A stretch of 64,000 nt of DNA. Origin: Saururus chinensis (Eukaryota; Streptophyta; Magnoliopsida; Piperales; Saururaceae). The position numbers and the translations under genes were made by a program. The notes under the pieces were generated by a model, which saw only the letters and a list, made by a program, of their open reading frames with translations, had not been told where the DNA came from and did not search any database. The stretch spans positions 15,249,968 to 15,313,967 of the forward strand of contig CP141141.1 in the NCBI GenBank assembly GCA_035235625.1, given 5' to 3'. Each line of letters opens with the position of its first letter. Positions within the stretch are counted from its first letter, which is position 1. This document shows, piece by piece, positions 11,914-22,489 of the stretch.

Positions 11914-12696
11914 ATGGAAGTTGATCAATTCTCTGGAGGATTAGAATCTCCCCCGGACCAGGCAAGCAAGGAGCTACTGGAGAAAATGGAATGCGAGGCA
12001 GGGACGGCGATGACACCCTCCGATTCCACTGCCGGGGTCGGGTGCTTTGATTGCAACATATGCCTGGACTTCAGCAGGGATCCGGTGGTGACCCTCTGTG
12101 GCCACCTCTACTGCTGGCCCTGTATCTACAAATGGCTCATCACTCAGCAGTGGTGCCCTGTGTGCAAGGCTCCCCTCTCCCAGGCGGCCCTTGTCCCCCT
12201 CTACGGCCGGGGGGTGGCAGCAAAAGTGCCAGAGACAGGCATCGAGATCTTCCACCGTCCCTCTGCTACTTGCATTGCCCACCCATTGGAAGCAACTCGA
12301 CCACTAGCATTGGCCCAGCCCCCTCCTCTGCCGACCGATCACCATTACAGTTCTAATCAAGTTTCACAGCAATACTACCATTACCACCACCATCACTACT
12401 ATCCTCTCTACAACCACCATCCGTTGCCTAATTTTTCGAGTGGCAGCACCACAGGTCATGCTATCCATCAAAGAACAGGGGGAATGGTTTATGCATTGCT
12501 TCCATGGGTGCTTGGATTGGTGTTTGGTTGCTCCCAGTCAGTGCTATATCGCTCAGACCCACACTACTTAGCTGGGAATGGCAGCAGTGGATCTAATGCT
12601 GGGCGGTGGCAGCGGGAGAGACAGGCTGAGATGTCTCTCAACCGGGTTTCTCTCTTCTTGTTGTGTTGCTTGGTGCTGTGCCTCTTCTTGTTCTGA
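11914..12696 (+). CDS. RMA: RMA-like RING-type E3 ubiquitin ligase, C-terminally membrane-anchored
   Basis: This is a single-exon frame of 260 residues, close to the ~240-260 usual for plant RMA proteins. A C3HC4 RING finger is complete: Cys47, Cys50, Cys62, His64, Cys67, Cys70, Cys81 and Cys84, with the typical CNICLD, TLCGHLYCWPC and CPVC blocks. The C-terminus (about 243-260) is a Leu/Cys-rich hydrophobic tail that would act as a membrane anchor. RMA proteins are ER-membrane E3 ligases that pass ubiquitin from E2 enzymes to misfolded or regulated membrane proteins, for example aquaporins. Unusual here is a Tyr/His-rich stretch (about 154-169) in the linker between RING and anchor. The first ATG after the splice acceptor at 11870 is taken as the start. 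The family call is secure; which RMA paralogue it is remains open. Confidence 0.93.
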   Translation: MEVDQFSGGLESPPDQASKELLEKMECEAGTAMTPSDSTAGVGCFDCNICLDFSRDPVVTLCGHLYCWPCIYKWLITQQWCPVCKAPLSQAALVPLYGRGVAAKVPETGIEIFHRPSATCIAHPLEATRPLALAQPPPLPTDHHYSSNQVSQQYYHYHHHHYYPLYNHHPLPNFSSGSTTGHAIHQRTGGMVYALLPWVLGLVFGCSQSVLYRSDPHYLAGNGSSGSNAGRWQRERQAEMSLNRVSLFLLCCLVLCLFLF

Positions 12697-12852
12697 AGAT
12701 AACAGAGGAGCACAAGCTGCAGAAGGATAGCTTCTTGTACTTCATTCATTGAGAAACAGTGAATGCTGGCCTAGTTCACACTGCTTGTAAATAGAGGTAA
12801 ACATGGAAGTGATTAAACAGCGCTAAAAATACAAAGCCAGAAAATTTTGATC

Positions 12853-12858
12853 AATAAA
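12853..12858 (+). terminator. Poly(A) signal AATAAA of the RMA-like gene
   Basis: A canonical AATAAA lies about 155 bp after the RMA stop codon, in AT-rich DNA and before the MITE remnant, a usual distance for a plant 3' UTR. Confidence 0.5.
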
Positions 12859-12879
12859 ATTATGTAAGACTTTGTTATA

Positions 12880-12943
12880 CTCCCTCTATCTCATATTAAA
12901 TGTCCCATCTAGTTTTTTAAAATAAACTAAATATGAGGAGGGA
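12880..12943. mobile_element. Miniature Stowaway-like MITE remnant
   Basis: CTCCCTCTATCTCATATT at the left is mirrored by AATATGAGGAGGG at the right, giving an imperfect terminal inverted repeat of the CTCCCTC(Y)RTCYCA Stowaway type around a core of a few tens of bp. A clean TA target duplication is visible only on the left. Confidence 0.5.
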
Positions 12944-13297
12944 AATGTAACGTAACTAAATAGAAATAATGCTATATATTGGTTTCTTTTTTGTCCATGA
13001 GCTGTGAAGATTTGCTAGTGGTTTTCTGGATTTCAATCTGTAATATCATTTGTAGAACCTTAACCATAAACAGGAAGTGCTTTTGCATAACAATTTACAG
13101 TAGGCTACACAGATGTTGCACCTAAGCCCGTATCCGCAAATTCTTTTGCTTTGTACGAGGTTAATATATTGTTAGAAGGGAAATATAAGTACGCAATGAT
13201 ATGATATGCATAATGCAGTATCAGTTCTGCAGTTAAAATAAAAAAGGTCCTCTTCTCTGTGAGTAATTGAGGATGAATTAAACTCTCCAACGCACAT
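12944..13297. other. Intergenic DNA between the RMA gene and the Copia element
   Basis: I see no gene, RNA or repeat structure here. It ends at the Copia target duplication CTTTC (13298-13302). Confidence 0.5.
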
Positions 13298-13302
13298 CTT
13301 TC

Positions 13303-13973
13303 TGTTGGGGTCACAATTAATATGCAAATCATCACACCTAAATATATTCGTGTGTGTGTGTGTGTCTCTCTCTCTCTATATATATATATAAATTTAATAC
13401 TGGAGAGAAGAGAAATTTATAAACCCGGTTCGAGGTGCGTTACACGCTGTCCTTGAAACAGATATGTCGCCCTCCGTGCATAGGCGTTCCAAAGCGTTCC
13501 GTTCTTGAGATACAACGAATTACACAGCCCGTTTGAAGGTGTACTTCCACTCAAACAGGCAAGATCTCAATCGGGGTAGACTTTATTGCTGAGTGAAGAA
13601 CTCAGAAAATCAGAGAGAATAGAGGGAGTGGTTTTTCAAGATTTTTCTCTTAGAGAACCAGAGAAAGGACCGATGAAAAGGAAGAGACACTCTCTGTTTT
13701 TCAGTTTGTTCAATTCTCTCTAACTCTCTCGTTGGTCTTTGATGATAATACGCTCCCATGAAATCGAAATGGCTAAGTTTTTAATAATTGTCGCGTTAAT
13801 CATCGTGACTGTTCTTTTATTTTTTCAAAAATCTGTTAAGCCATTTGATTGGGGCAACAACCGTTCTAATGGGGCGATCAATTGGGTGACAGGGTGATCG
13901 ATCGGCTCAACACCAAAAAAGTCAAACAAAATGGCACCCGATTCCTGCTTTTATATCACGTCAGAAATCAACA
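13303..13973 (-). repeat. Copia 3' LTR (left on + strand)
   Basis: It is 671 bp, TG...CA, aligning along its whole length with the LTR at 22490-23173. Near its left end it carries a compound microsatellite absent from its partner, and lacks a short segment present in the partner. It holds two octamer pairs near 13843-13903. Confidence 0.9.
13350..13390 (+). repeat. Compound (TG)n(TC)n(TA)n microsatellite inside the Copia 3' LTR
   Basis: About 7 TG, 6 TC and 6 TA units run on without a break. The partner LTR has only a short TA-rich stretch at the same place (about 22575-22595), so the run grew after insertion. Confidence 0.85.
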
Positions 13974-15693
13974 ACCCCACCATGACTTGATATAAAACAC
14001 GTCCACAAACACAAATTTTTAATAAGACACATAAAAAGAGACACTGAGCAATAGTACTCCAAGTTTTCGGCGATAGGTACCTTGCGGGTTTGAACCTACA
14101 CCTAGTTTGGTAAGCCGCCACTCTCACAAGTTCGAAGTGAACTAAGTCTTGAACTTGAACCTTAAAACAAGAGCTTTAACAAACCTAACACTTAGAATAA
14201 CTCCCTTTTTGAGATCATTCGGGGTAGCGCTTTACGGCCATGCGCCTTGTATCTTTTCATGAGTTGCACGTCAGAGAACAAGCCCTTGTTCTCTTTAACT
14301 GCGACCTCAGTGACACTCATATAGGTGACAGTCTCCAAGGGTAATATGCATAACAATACCCTGCTATATAAGCCTTGATTGCATTAAGACTTTCGTCAAC
14401 CTGTTCCATATGCATTAAGAGCACTCTCATCATAACACAGGAATGAGCATACTAATTTTAATAGTGCTCTCTCCAAGTCACGCATCAGCTTATTTTTACC
14501 CATTGAATCTTCGTAGTGGGATCTCCACGCAGAGAGATTGGGTTGCTACTAACAATGACTTAATCATAGGCTTTCAGCCCCATTCCCCTAGATGAGTTAA
14601 GGATTTGCCCTGCTGACAACCCTTTTGTAAACGAATCAGCCAAATTCTCCGCTGATCGTATAAAACTTTAGGTAATGACTCTTGAGGCAGTCAACTTGCA
14701 CAAGATTTTATACCTTAGTTCAATGTGCCTGGAGGACCTCTTATTATGATTCTTACTCTTAACCTTATCAAGAGCTGACTGGCTATCACAGTGAATCAAT
14801 ATTCCAGGAATTGGCTTATTCAACCAGAGTATATCTATCAGAAGATCCCTAAGCCATTCCCCCATTCCACTAGTTTTATTAAGAGCTACCAACTTTACAT
14901 CCATGGTAAACCTTGTTATCACTGTTTGTTTAGAAGATTTCCATGCAACCGCCCCACCACATAGTGTAAACACATAACCACTAGTAGCCTTGGTTTCATC
15001 AAAATCTGATATCCAATTTGCATCATTGTATCCTTCTAATATAGCAGGGAACTCGGAATAATGTAAACTATGGTCCCACAGCATAGGATATATCTAGTCT
15101 ACTACAGTTAGCCAAATAACTCAAACTTCTTATTAGCTGTGAATATCTAAGTTGTGATACAGTTTTCCCATAATTTTTCTTAAGTCTTACACTTGCATCA
15201 TATGACGTATTGACAGGTTTTCTATCGAAGTATTCATACTTCTTTAAAATTTTCTCTACATAGTGTGATTGACTCACAACTATTGTAATATCCCTGATCT
15301 TAAACCAGTTTTTTATTTTCTTTAATTATCGGTTATCTTGAGGTTAACACGTTTTCTGATTTATTTGGGGATTTCATAAATAAGTAGTATTTATAATGGT
15401 TTTAAACAAAATCAACTTTAAGATTAGTGATTTTAAAACAAATGTAAATTTTTGGAATTTTTTTAAATTTTTACTATTTTTCCAAAAATTAGGGTTTTGG
15501 CGGGACCCCTGTGGCCCCACTGATGAAATTTTGATTTTTGTGTCAAATGAACCTAGACATCTACTTAAGATCATGCAAAAAATTTTAAAATTTTATTAGG
15601 CTTAAATAGTGCTTATATTTGCATAATACCCACTTTTAGCCTACTTTTCTTATTTACACCCCATAACTTACCCATGCATACCTCAACCCTTAC

Positions 15694-15700
15694 TATATAA
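15694..15700 (+). promoter_or_regulatory. TATA box of family-A element A3
   Basis: TATATAA lies 410 bp from the 5' terminus and is followed by GGGAAAAACC. A1 has TATTTAA at 1049-1055 (425 bp in) and A2 has TATAAAT on the minus strand at 49477-49471 (421 bp in), both followed by similar sequence. The shared position supports a real promoter. It would put about 3.6 kb of the unit downstream of the transcription start. Confidence 0.6.
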
Positions 15701-16370
15701 GGGAAAAACCTGAGTCATTCCCATTTTGGGGAATAGGCTAAGGAGGGAGGTCTAGCCTAAATCCCCAATTAGGCCCGGATTAGAAGACGATTAAGGTAAG
15801 CATATTCTAATTAAGCACTAAACCTAGCTTTCTTCTTAATCTCTTCTAAATCTCCATTTCCCCCTTATTTCAATTCATTTTTGGACATCAAAAACTACTG
15901 ATTATGTTTTACTACAAACCCTAGCTTTCAAAATTCAATTTTTATGTTTAACAAACCCTAGATCTAAGTTTTAATTAGGGATTTCTTTGGTAAATCGATT
16001 TTGAATGGAGTTTAATTCAAACTCAATGTGTTTGTAAGGTTTTCAAGAAGGGTGACTCTCAAAACCGAGCTTAATCAAGTGCTAAAGTAATGGATCTTCA
16101 AAATCTCAGTTTATCCATGATAAAATTCTTGATTTTTGGCTTATTTCGAATGGAGTTACTTGATTTGGTGTGTTAATGACATGATTAGAAAATAGAAATA
16201 TTTAATCCTGATTTCTTAGGGTTTTGCATTATTATGATATGGTTTGACATTCTGGAAGTCATGAAGAACTTTTGATGATGATTAGGGTGTTAGATGTAGA
16301 TTTGAAGTGTTATCAATGGTGTTTCGGTTTGGATTTGCGAAAGAAAGAAGATAACCAGTTTTGCCTTGTT

Positions 16371-16532
16371 GGCGTTCGAACGGCCTTCTGGCGTTCGAAC
16401 GGCAACACTGTCGGAACGACAGTTTTCCAGTTCAACCGATCGAACGGCTTGCTAGGCGTTCGAATGGCTAAAGTGTGAATTTCAAATTTTTATGTTTAAC
16501 TGATCAAACGGCCTGAAGGGCGTTCGAACGGC
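16371..16532 (+). repeat. Three octamer pairs (20-bp pitch) in A3
   Basis: GTTCGAAC at 16374-16381 and 16393-16400 form pair 1. GATCGAAC at 16438 and GTTCGAAT at 16458 form pair 2. GATCAAAC at 16502 and GTTCGAAC at 16522 form pair 3. Each octamer is followed by GG(C) or GGC-like bases. Start-to-start spacing is 19, 20 and 20 bp, about two turns of B-DNA. The function is unknown. Confidence 0.75.
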
Positions 16533-17899
16533 TACACAGCAGAATTGTGTTCTAAAGCGTGATGTTTATTTTGATGATTCCACTTTAGCTTGCCAATTTT
16601 ATATGAATGTGGAGTGTTTTAAGCTATATTATGCTACTGAAAATGCATGCTATTGAGGTTATGAAGATGAGATATATGATTAGAGATTTGTGGAATGACT
16701 TATGATTTGTGGCATGATGTTGGAATTATCATCTTGAAATTGTGAATGGTTGATTCCCTTTGGTTAAGCATATTTTCAGTAAAACTATAACCTATTATTG
16801 GACTAACTTGGCATGATAGAATGTGGATAGTTGATGTGTGGATGTTGGTGAATGTCATGATTCAAGGATGAAATGAATGATCTTATATGTGTTTAGCCTT
16901 CGTGGTTGAGCTTTGATTTGAGTTACAATTTCAATGATTCTTCTCCTATGATTTTTGGCTGGAATTCATGATTAGATGTTAATGCTCATGTGTACTGTGA
17001 TGGTGAGTGAATTACAAGCATGTTGATATACATTTAGTGAAGTACTTCTACTATGTGCACACACACACACGTGGGGTTTAATGATGATAATGAGGTTTGC
17101 TATTATGATTATGAATGATGCATGAAGGGCTGATGAGAGCACCTATAATGAATTAGAATTCATGTATGTTTTGCCCACATATGTACCATGTTGCACGCAT
17201 CATAAAAATGTATTTCCAATTGATCGGTTGTGCGGAACAGCCAAGGAGAAACCATTAGACACTTGTGGTATGGGACGCATTATGTCGATGGATAGCTCTA
17301 AGGTTCGTTGCGCTAGTGCTTAGTTAAATTTGCTTCTATGGCGTCACGAATACTCATGGTATGGGACGTGAGGACTAGAGTCAACATAGAGGTACTTTTA
17401 CGTGCACACCCCGAGGCTTTATCAAGATTAATCGAATTTGATCGATTGGATGCAATGTGGTGAAATTATGTGCCGGTTTAATCTGTCTTTGACTTAATCG
17501 AAATTTGATTGGTCCGAAAGGACATGTTTTGATTCGAGTTCCTTTGTGGAACATGTGTGCTTCCCGAATTGAGTCGAGTCAAGTTTGGTTGTTCTGAATT
17601 GTTAATGCGGTTGAGATTTATTTATTGAGACAGTCGAACCTGGACCCTGAGAATCCAGTATGGTATGCTCCTTGCACCAGCTACCATGTGTTTGTGGGTT
17701 TCCTACGTGGGAACTCGAGCTCTCCCTTCTGCAGGAGATGTCCCAGAACGAACACCCCTGTTCTAGGTTCTCTTCGTGAGAATGTGACATCCTTGGCCAG
17801 GATCGTCTGGGGTGAGCAGCAATTAGAGATTGACTACCCCGATCTTCTTAAATTCTTATGTAGAATTTGAGGGTTGCCCAAGAGTTTAGACTTGATGGG

Positions 17900-18297
17900 C
17901 AAGAGTTGCTCGAAGGCGTTGGCCTTGAGGAGCAGGCGTTGCTTGAAGGCGTTGGCCTTGAGGAGCAGGCGTTGCTCGAAGGCGATGGCCTTAAGGAGCA
18001 GGAGATTGCTCGAAAGCGATGGCCTTGAGGAGCAGGAGATTGCTCGAAGGTGTTGGCCTTGAGGAGCAGGAGATTGCTCGAAGGCGTTGGCCTTGAGGAG
18101 CAGGAGATTGCTCAAAGGCGTTGACCTTGAGGAGCAGGAGTTGCTCGTAGGCGTTGGCCTCGAGGAGCATGTCTATTCGATAAGAGATTGCTCAAAGGCG
18201 TTGGCCTTGAGGAGCAGGAGTTGCTCGTAGGCGTTGGCCTTGAGGAGCATGTCTATTTAATAAATGTTTGCTTGAGGGCTCCGGCCTTGAAGAGCAG
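17900..18297 (+). repeat. ~32-bp minisatellite in A3
   Basis: About eleven units of TTGCTCGAAGGCGTTGGCCT plus TGAGGAGCAGG follow one another, with later units interrupted by a GTCTATTCGATAA-like segment. The repeat leaves artificial open frames on both strands (Leu/Arg/Lys/Ala-rich) that are not genes. A1 and A2 have no equivalent amplification. Confidence 0.88.
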
Positions 18298-18387
18298 GTT
18301 TATTCTCTATGTGTATGGACTTACATGTTGGACTAGTGTGTGTGTGACACTTATACATGCATGATGAATGAGAATGTGATGCATGAG

Positions 18388-18650
18388 GGAATATGTATGT
18401 TAGAGATACATTCATGCAGGTTGATTATGATGTGATGTACGTGGGAATATGTATGTTAGAGATACATTCATGCAGGTTGATTATGATATGAAGTATGATT
18501 GGATATGTATGTTAGATATACATTCATGCAGGTTGATTATGATGTGATGTATGTGGGAATATGTATGTTAGAGATACATTCATGCAGGTTGATGATGATA
18601 TGATGCATGATGGAATATGTATGTTAGAGATACATTTCATGTAGGGTGTT
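18388..18650 (+). repeat. ~56-bp tandem array in A3
   Basis: Five units with AATATGTATGTTAGAGATAC and CATTCATGCAGGTTGATTAT start at 18390, 18446, 18503, 18559 and 18614. The CATGCAGGTT core is shared with the A2 array in reverse orientation (47104-47360). Confidence 0.85.
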
Positions 18651-21600
18651 ATGATGAGAATGACATGATGTGGATTATGCACTATGATGCAATTTTAGGT
18701 GATGTGTATGTGTAATCAGAAAATGATGCACCTTGCCAATCTTTGATCTGAATGATTATATTACTATGTTGTCGTATTTTCGTTGTTGATAGTGATATTA
18801 AAAACCATTGCTAAGTTTGTTAAACTCACCCCTCTTTTTTGTGTTTTGTTTTGGGGCTGCGTGGTGCGACATGCAGACGAACAGGATCTCCTCTTTGAGG
18901 AAAGGTCAGAGATGGCTTGGATGTGACCATGGGGATCGTTGTGTGACTTATCTTCTTTGGTTTTATGCTTTATGTTTAGAACCTTTGTGTAGGGTTCTTT
19001 GTTTTGTATTTATGTCACATTTTACAATTATGTTTGCTTGAGACTTATTTTGAGCCAGTGTGGGCTTTAGTTAACTAAGCATGTGGGTTTGAGATTAGTA
19101 GTTTACTTTGTGATAAGCAACTCTCTTTCCTTTTATTTACTCTTGTTCAAAGGATTGTGCGTACTCCGTAATTCTGTTAATCGCCCGTGGTTAAGGTTAA
19201 GTCTTCCGCTAGATCGTTTCTCAATTTTCCTTCGTCGCCCCCGCGTGCTTGACTGGCCCTTGGACCGGGTTTGGCTCGGGTCGGGCATCGCCGAGGCATG
19301 ACAACTATTCCTTGAGAAGTCCTATCAATCTTCAAGCCCAATATAACCTTTGCAAAACCTAAATCTTTCATATCAAAATTCTCATTAAGGAAGTCCTTAA
19401 CCTTATTGATATGATCCACATTATCACCAAACAGTAATATATCATCCACATACAAGCATAACATTACATAAGAGTGATCGAAAGACTTCCAATACAAACA
19501 TTTATCATAAGTACAAACAACAAAGTTATGAGAAAGAAGAACATCATCAAACTTTTGATGTCATTATTTAGGAGCCTGTTTTAAACCATAGAGAGATCTT
19601 ACTAACTTACATACTTTTCTTTCTTGACCAAGAACTACAAAACTTTTAGGCTGCTCCATATAAATTTCCTCCTCTAATTCACTATTTAAAAATGCTATTT
19701 TGACATCCATTTGATGAATTTCGATGTTATAATGAGCTGCCAATGCAAGAAGCACTCGAATTGTAGTTATCATGGACACAAGAGAATATATGTCAAAGAA
19801 ATCTTGACCTTCCTTTTGAATATATCCTTTAACCACTAGTCTAACTTTGTACTTTTTAATGGATCCATCAAGATAATATTTTCTTTTGAATATCCACTTA
19901 CATCCAATTGATTTAAACCCTGGAGGTAGATTCATTAGAACCCACACCCTATGTGCAAGTATTGAATCCATCTCACTCTGTACCGCTTCCTTCCATAAAT
20001 GAGCTTCACTAGACGACATAGCTTTATTAAAAGTTAAAGGATCTTCATTCCCCACCATGAAAGTATAGAAGTCATCCCCAAAGTTCTTCTCTATCCTAGT
20101 TCTCTTAGATCTCCTAACATCCACATTAGTTTCTAAATCTTCCATTATAGGAGTTGAAAACGATGAAACATCTTCTTTATGCACTACAACCTTATTTTTT
20201 TCCTTCATAGGAAATACATTCTCAAAGAATGTTGCATCATCGGACTCCTTAATAGTATTGAGAGCATAATCCTGCCTATCAGACCCAATTTCTAAAAACC
20301 AATAAGCTCTGCTATTTTGTGCATAACCAATGAACACTGCATCATAAGTTTTAGAACCTAGCTTGTCCATCTTCACATTTGGGATTTTAACTTTAGCAAG
20401 ACATCCCGAAACCTTAATGAACTTTAAACTTGGTTTTCTTCCTTTCATTAATTCATAAGGGGTTACATTTTATCCTTTATGAGGCACACAGTTTAAGATT
20501 ATACATGCTGAAAGAATTGCTTCTCCCCATAGATTTTTAGGTAAACCCGTAGAGGAAAACATAGAATTTATCAAATCTATAAAAGTTCTATTCTTTCTTT
20601 CAGCCACACCATTAGATTGAGGAGAGTAAGGGGTTGTGGTTTCATGTATTATTCCTTGATATTCACAAAATTTGAAAAATTCTAGAGAACAATACTCCCC
20701 ACCACGATCAGACCTTAGTCTCTTGATCCGCCTCTCAGTTTGATTCTCAACTTCCATCTTATAAACCTTAAACTTCTCAAAAGCCTCATCTTTAGACTTA
20801 AGCAAGTATACATGACAAAATTTTGAGTAATCATCAATAAAAGTAATGAAATATTTCATACCACCCCTAGTCAATAATCCATTCAACTCACAAATATCAA
20901 AGTGAATTAAATCAAGCAAGCATGTAGATCTATCAATAGATTTATATGGTTTCCTAGGTTGTTTTGCTTGAACACAAACTTCACATTTATCAAGAGATTC
21001 AACATGCAAGTTAGGAATCAAATCAAGATTCATCATTCTCTTAATAATTTAAAAATTTACATGTCCTAGCCTCATATGCCACATATCAAAAGAATCAATA
21101 TGACAAATTAAGGAGTCGTCTACTTGAAATAAAAGGTTATTGTAAGAAACCAAATTTAATTTAAAGAGACCATCACACACATAGCCTTTACCAACAAAAG
21201 TACCATGTCTAGTTATTACAACTTTATTTGACTCAAATACTAATTTATATCTTTCACTACTAAGAAGCACTCCACTAACAAAGTTCTTCCTCACACTTGA
21301 CATGTGCAATGCATTATGGAAAGTTAAGGTGTTCCCCGATGTAAACCGGATATCCACACTTCCAACTCCATGAACTCTAGCCACAGAGCAGTTCCCCATT
21401 GTCACTGTCCTATCTTTTACTTCCTGATAGAAAAAAAAAAAGAAACATCGACACTAATGTGAACAGTTGCTCCTATATTAACCCACCAATCAGTAGGTTC
21501 ACATGCCAAGTTAATTTCAAAATTAGTTATTACTATCCTGTCATCTGAAATAACCACATTAGCCTGAGCAAAAGATGCAGCCCCACCACGACTCTGGTTC

Positions 21601-22489
21601 TGGCCTTTCTTCTCCTTGCACTTGTTTGCAAAATGTCCAGGTTTCTCACAGACCCAGCAAACTTTCAACTTCTTGTCCTTTTGGATATTTGAACTAGATT
21701 TGAGAGGCTGATTTTTAAACTTCTTGTTCTTCTTCTTGTTACCCAAAAAAAATTGGGTTTCCCTTCCACAATATTAGCTTGAGCACTCTCATTGGCCACA
21801 TAAGAAATACCTTGCAAGACTTTCATCTTACCCCTGTGCTTCTCTTCAATTTGAATGGCCACTATCAAGTCATCAACGGACATGGCATCCCTCTTGTGCT
21901 TCAAGGTAATTTGAAAATCTTGCCATGAGGGTGGTAGTTTGTCGATAAGAGCAGGAACTTGGAGCCTCTCGTCAACGGGAATTCCTTTCCTAATGATCTT
22001 AGCTACCAAATTATGTATTTTAACTACCTGGTCTCTAATAGATTTGTTATCAACCATCTTATAGTCAAAATATTTTCCCACAACATACTTTTCTTCCCCT
22101 TCATGTTCTTTTCCAAATTTTTTATCAAGGGTATCCCATAATTCTTTGGCAGTTTTAGTGTTTACATGCAAATCATACAATTCATTGCTCAAAACACTAA
22201 GAATTTGACCATGGCATAGTTCATCATCTTGTTTGAATTTCTCACTATCATGAGTCTTATCAATTCCAATTTCAGAGGAACTAGCAGTCTTATCAGATTC
22301 AGAAGAAACAGTCTTATTAGCAATAGCATCAAAAACCACATAGAATATATTTAATTGTGTCAGCCAAAATTTCATCTTTGTCTACCATTTCACGAAATTT
22401 TTCCATCAAACTTCTCAGGTTTCAGAGATTTGTCAACACCCATAACTGCAGTATTCAATCAACACAATCAAACGTATCTGTTTCAAGAT

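Larger units (their letters stand above)
15284..19303 (+). mobile_element. Family-A LTR-like element A3 (4.0 kb), inserted in the Copia element
   Basis: It begins TGTAATATCCCTGATC and ends GAGGCATGACA. The exact target duplication ACTAT lies at 15279-15283 and 19304-19308, inside Copia coding sequence and in the opposite orientation to it. Landmarks: a TATA box at 15694-15700, three octamer pairs at 16374-16529, a CCGAAAGGACAT block near 17515, a 32-bp minisatellite (17900-18297), a 56-bp array (18388-18650), and a conserved tail from about 18790. No coding region is present. It is the best preserved family-A copy and is younger than the Copia element that it interrupts. Confidence 0.9.

Noticed and set aside
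16374-16381. Octamers as Pol III B boxes (GWTCRANNC), hence tRNA-derived SINEs
   Set aside because: The GWTCRA core fits, but the expected C three bases on is G, no A box lies at the right distance upstream, and the octamers come in 20-bp pairs inside LTRs.
16272-16478. 68-codon open frame in A3 with repeated FxRSNG words
   Set aside because: It is a translation of the octamer-pair block; no equivalent intact frame exists in A1 or A2.
17834-18115. Open frames of Leu/Lys/Ala or Leu/Arg repeats
   Set aside because: They are the 32-bp minisatellite of A3 read in frames that happen to stay open.
18388-18650. Regular repeats as a CRISPR array
   Set aside because: Units are contiguous and homogeneous without distinct spacers, in a plant LTR-like element; no cas genes.
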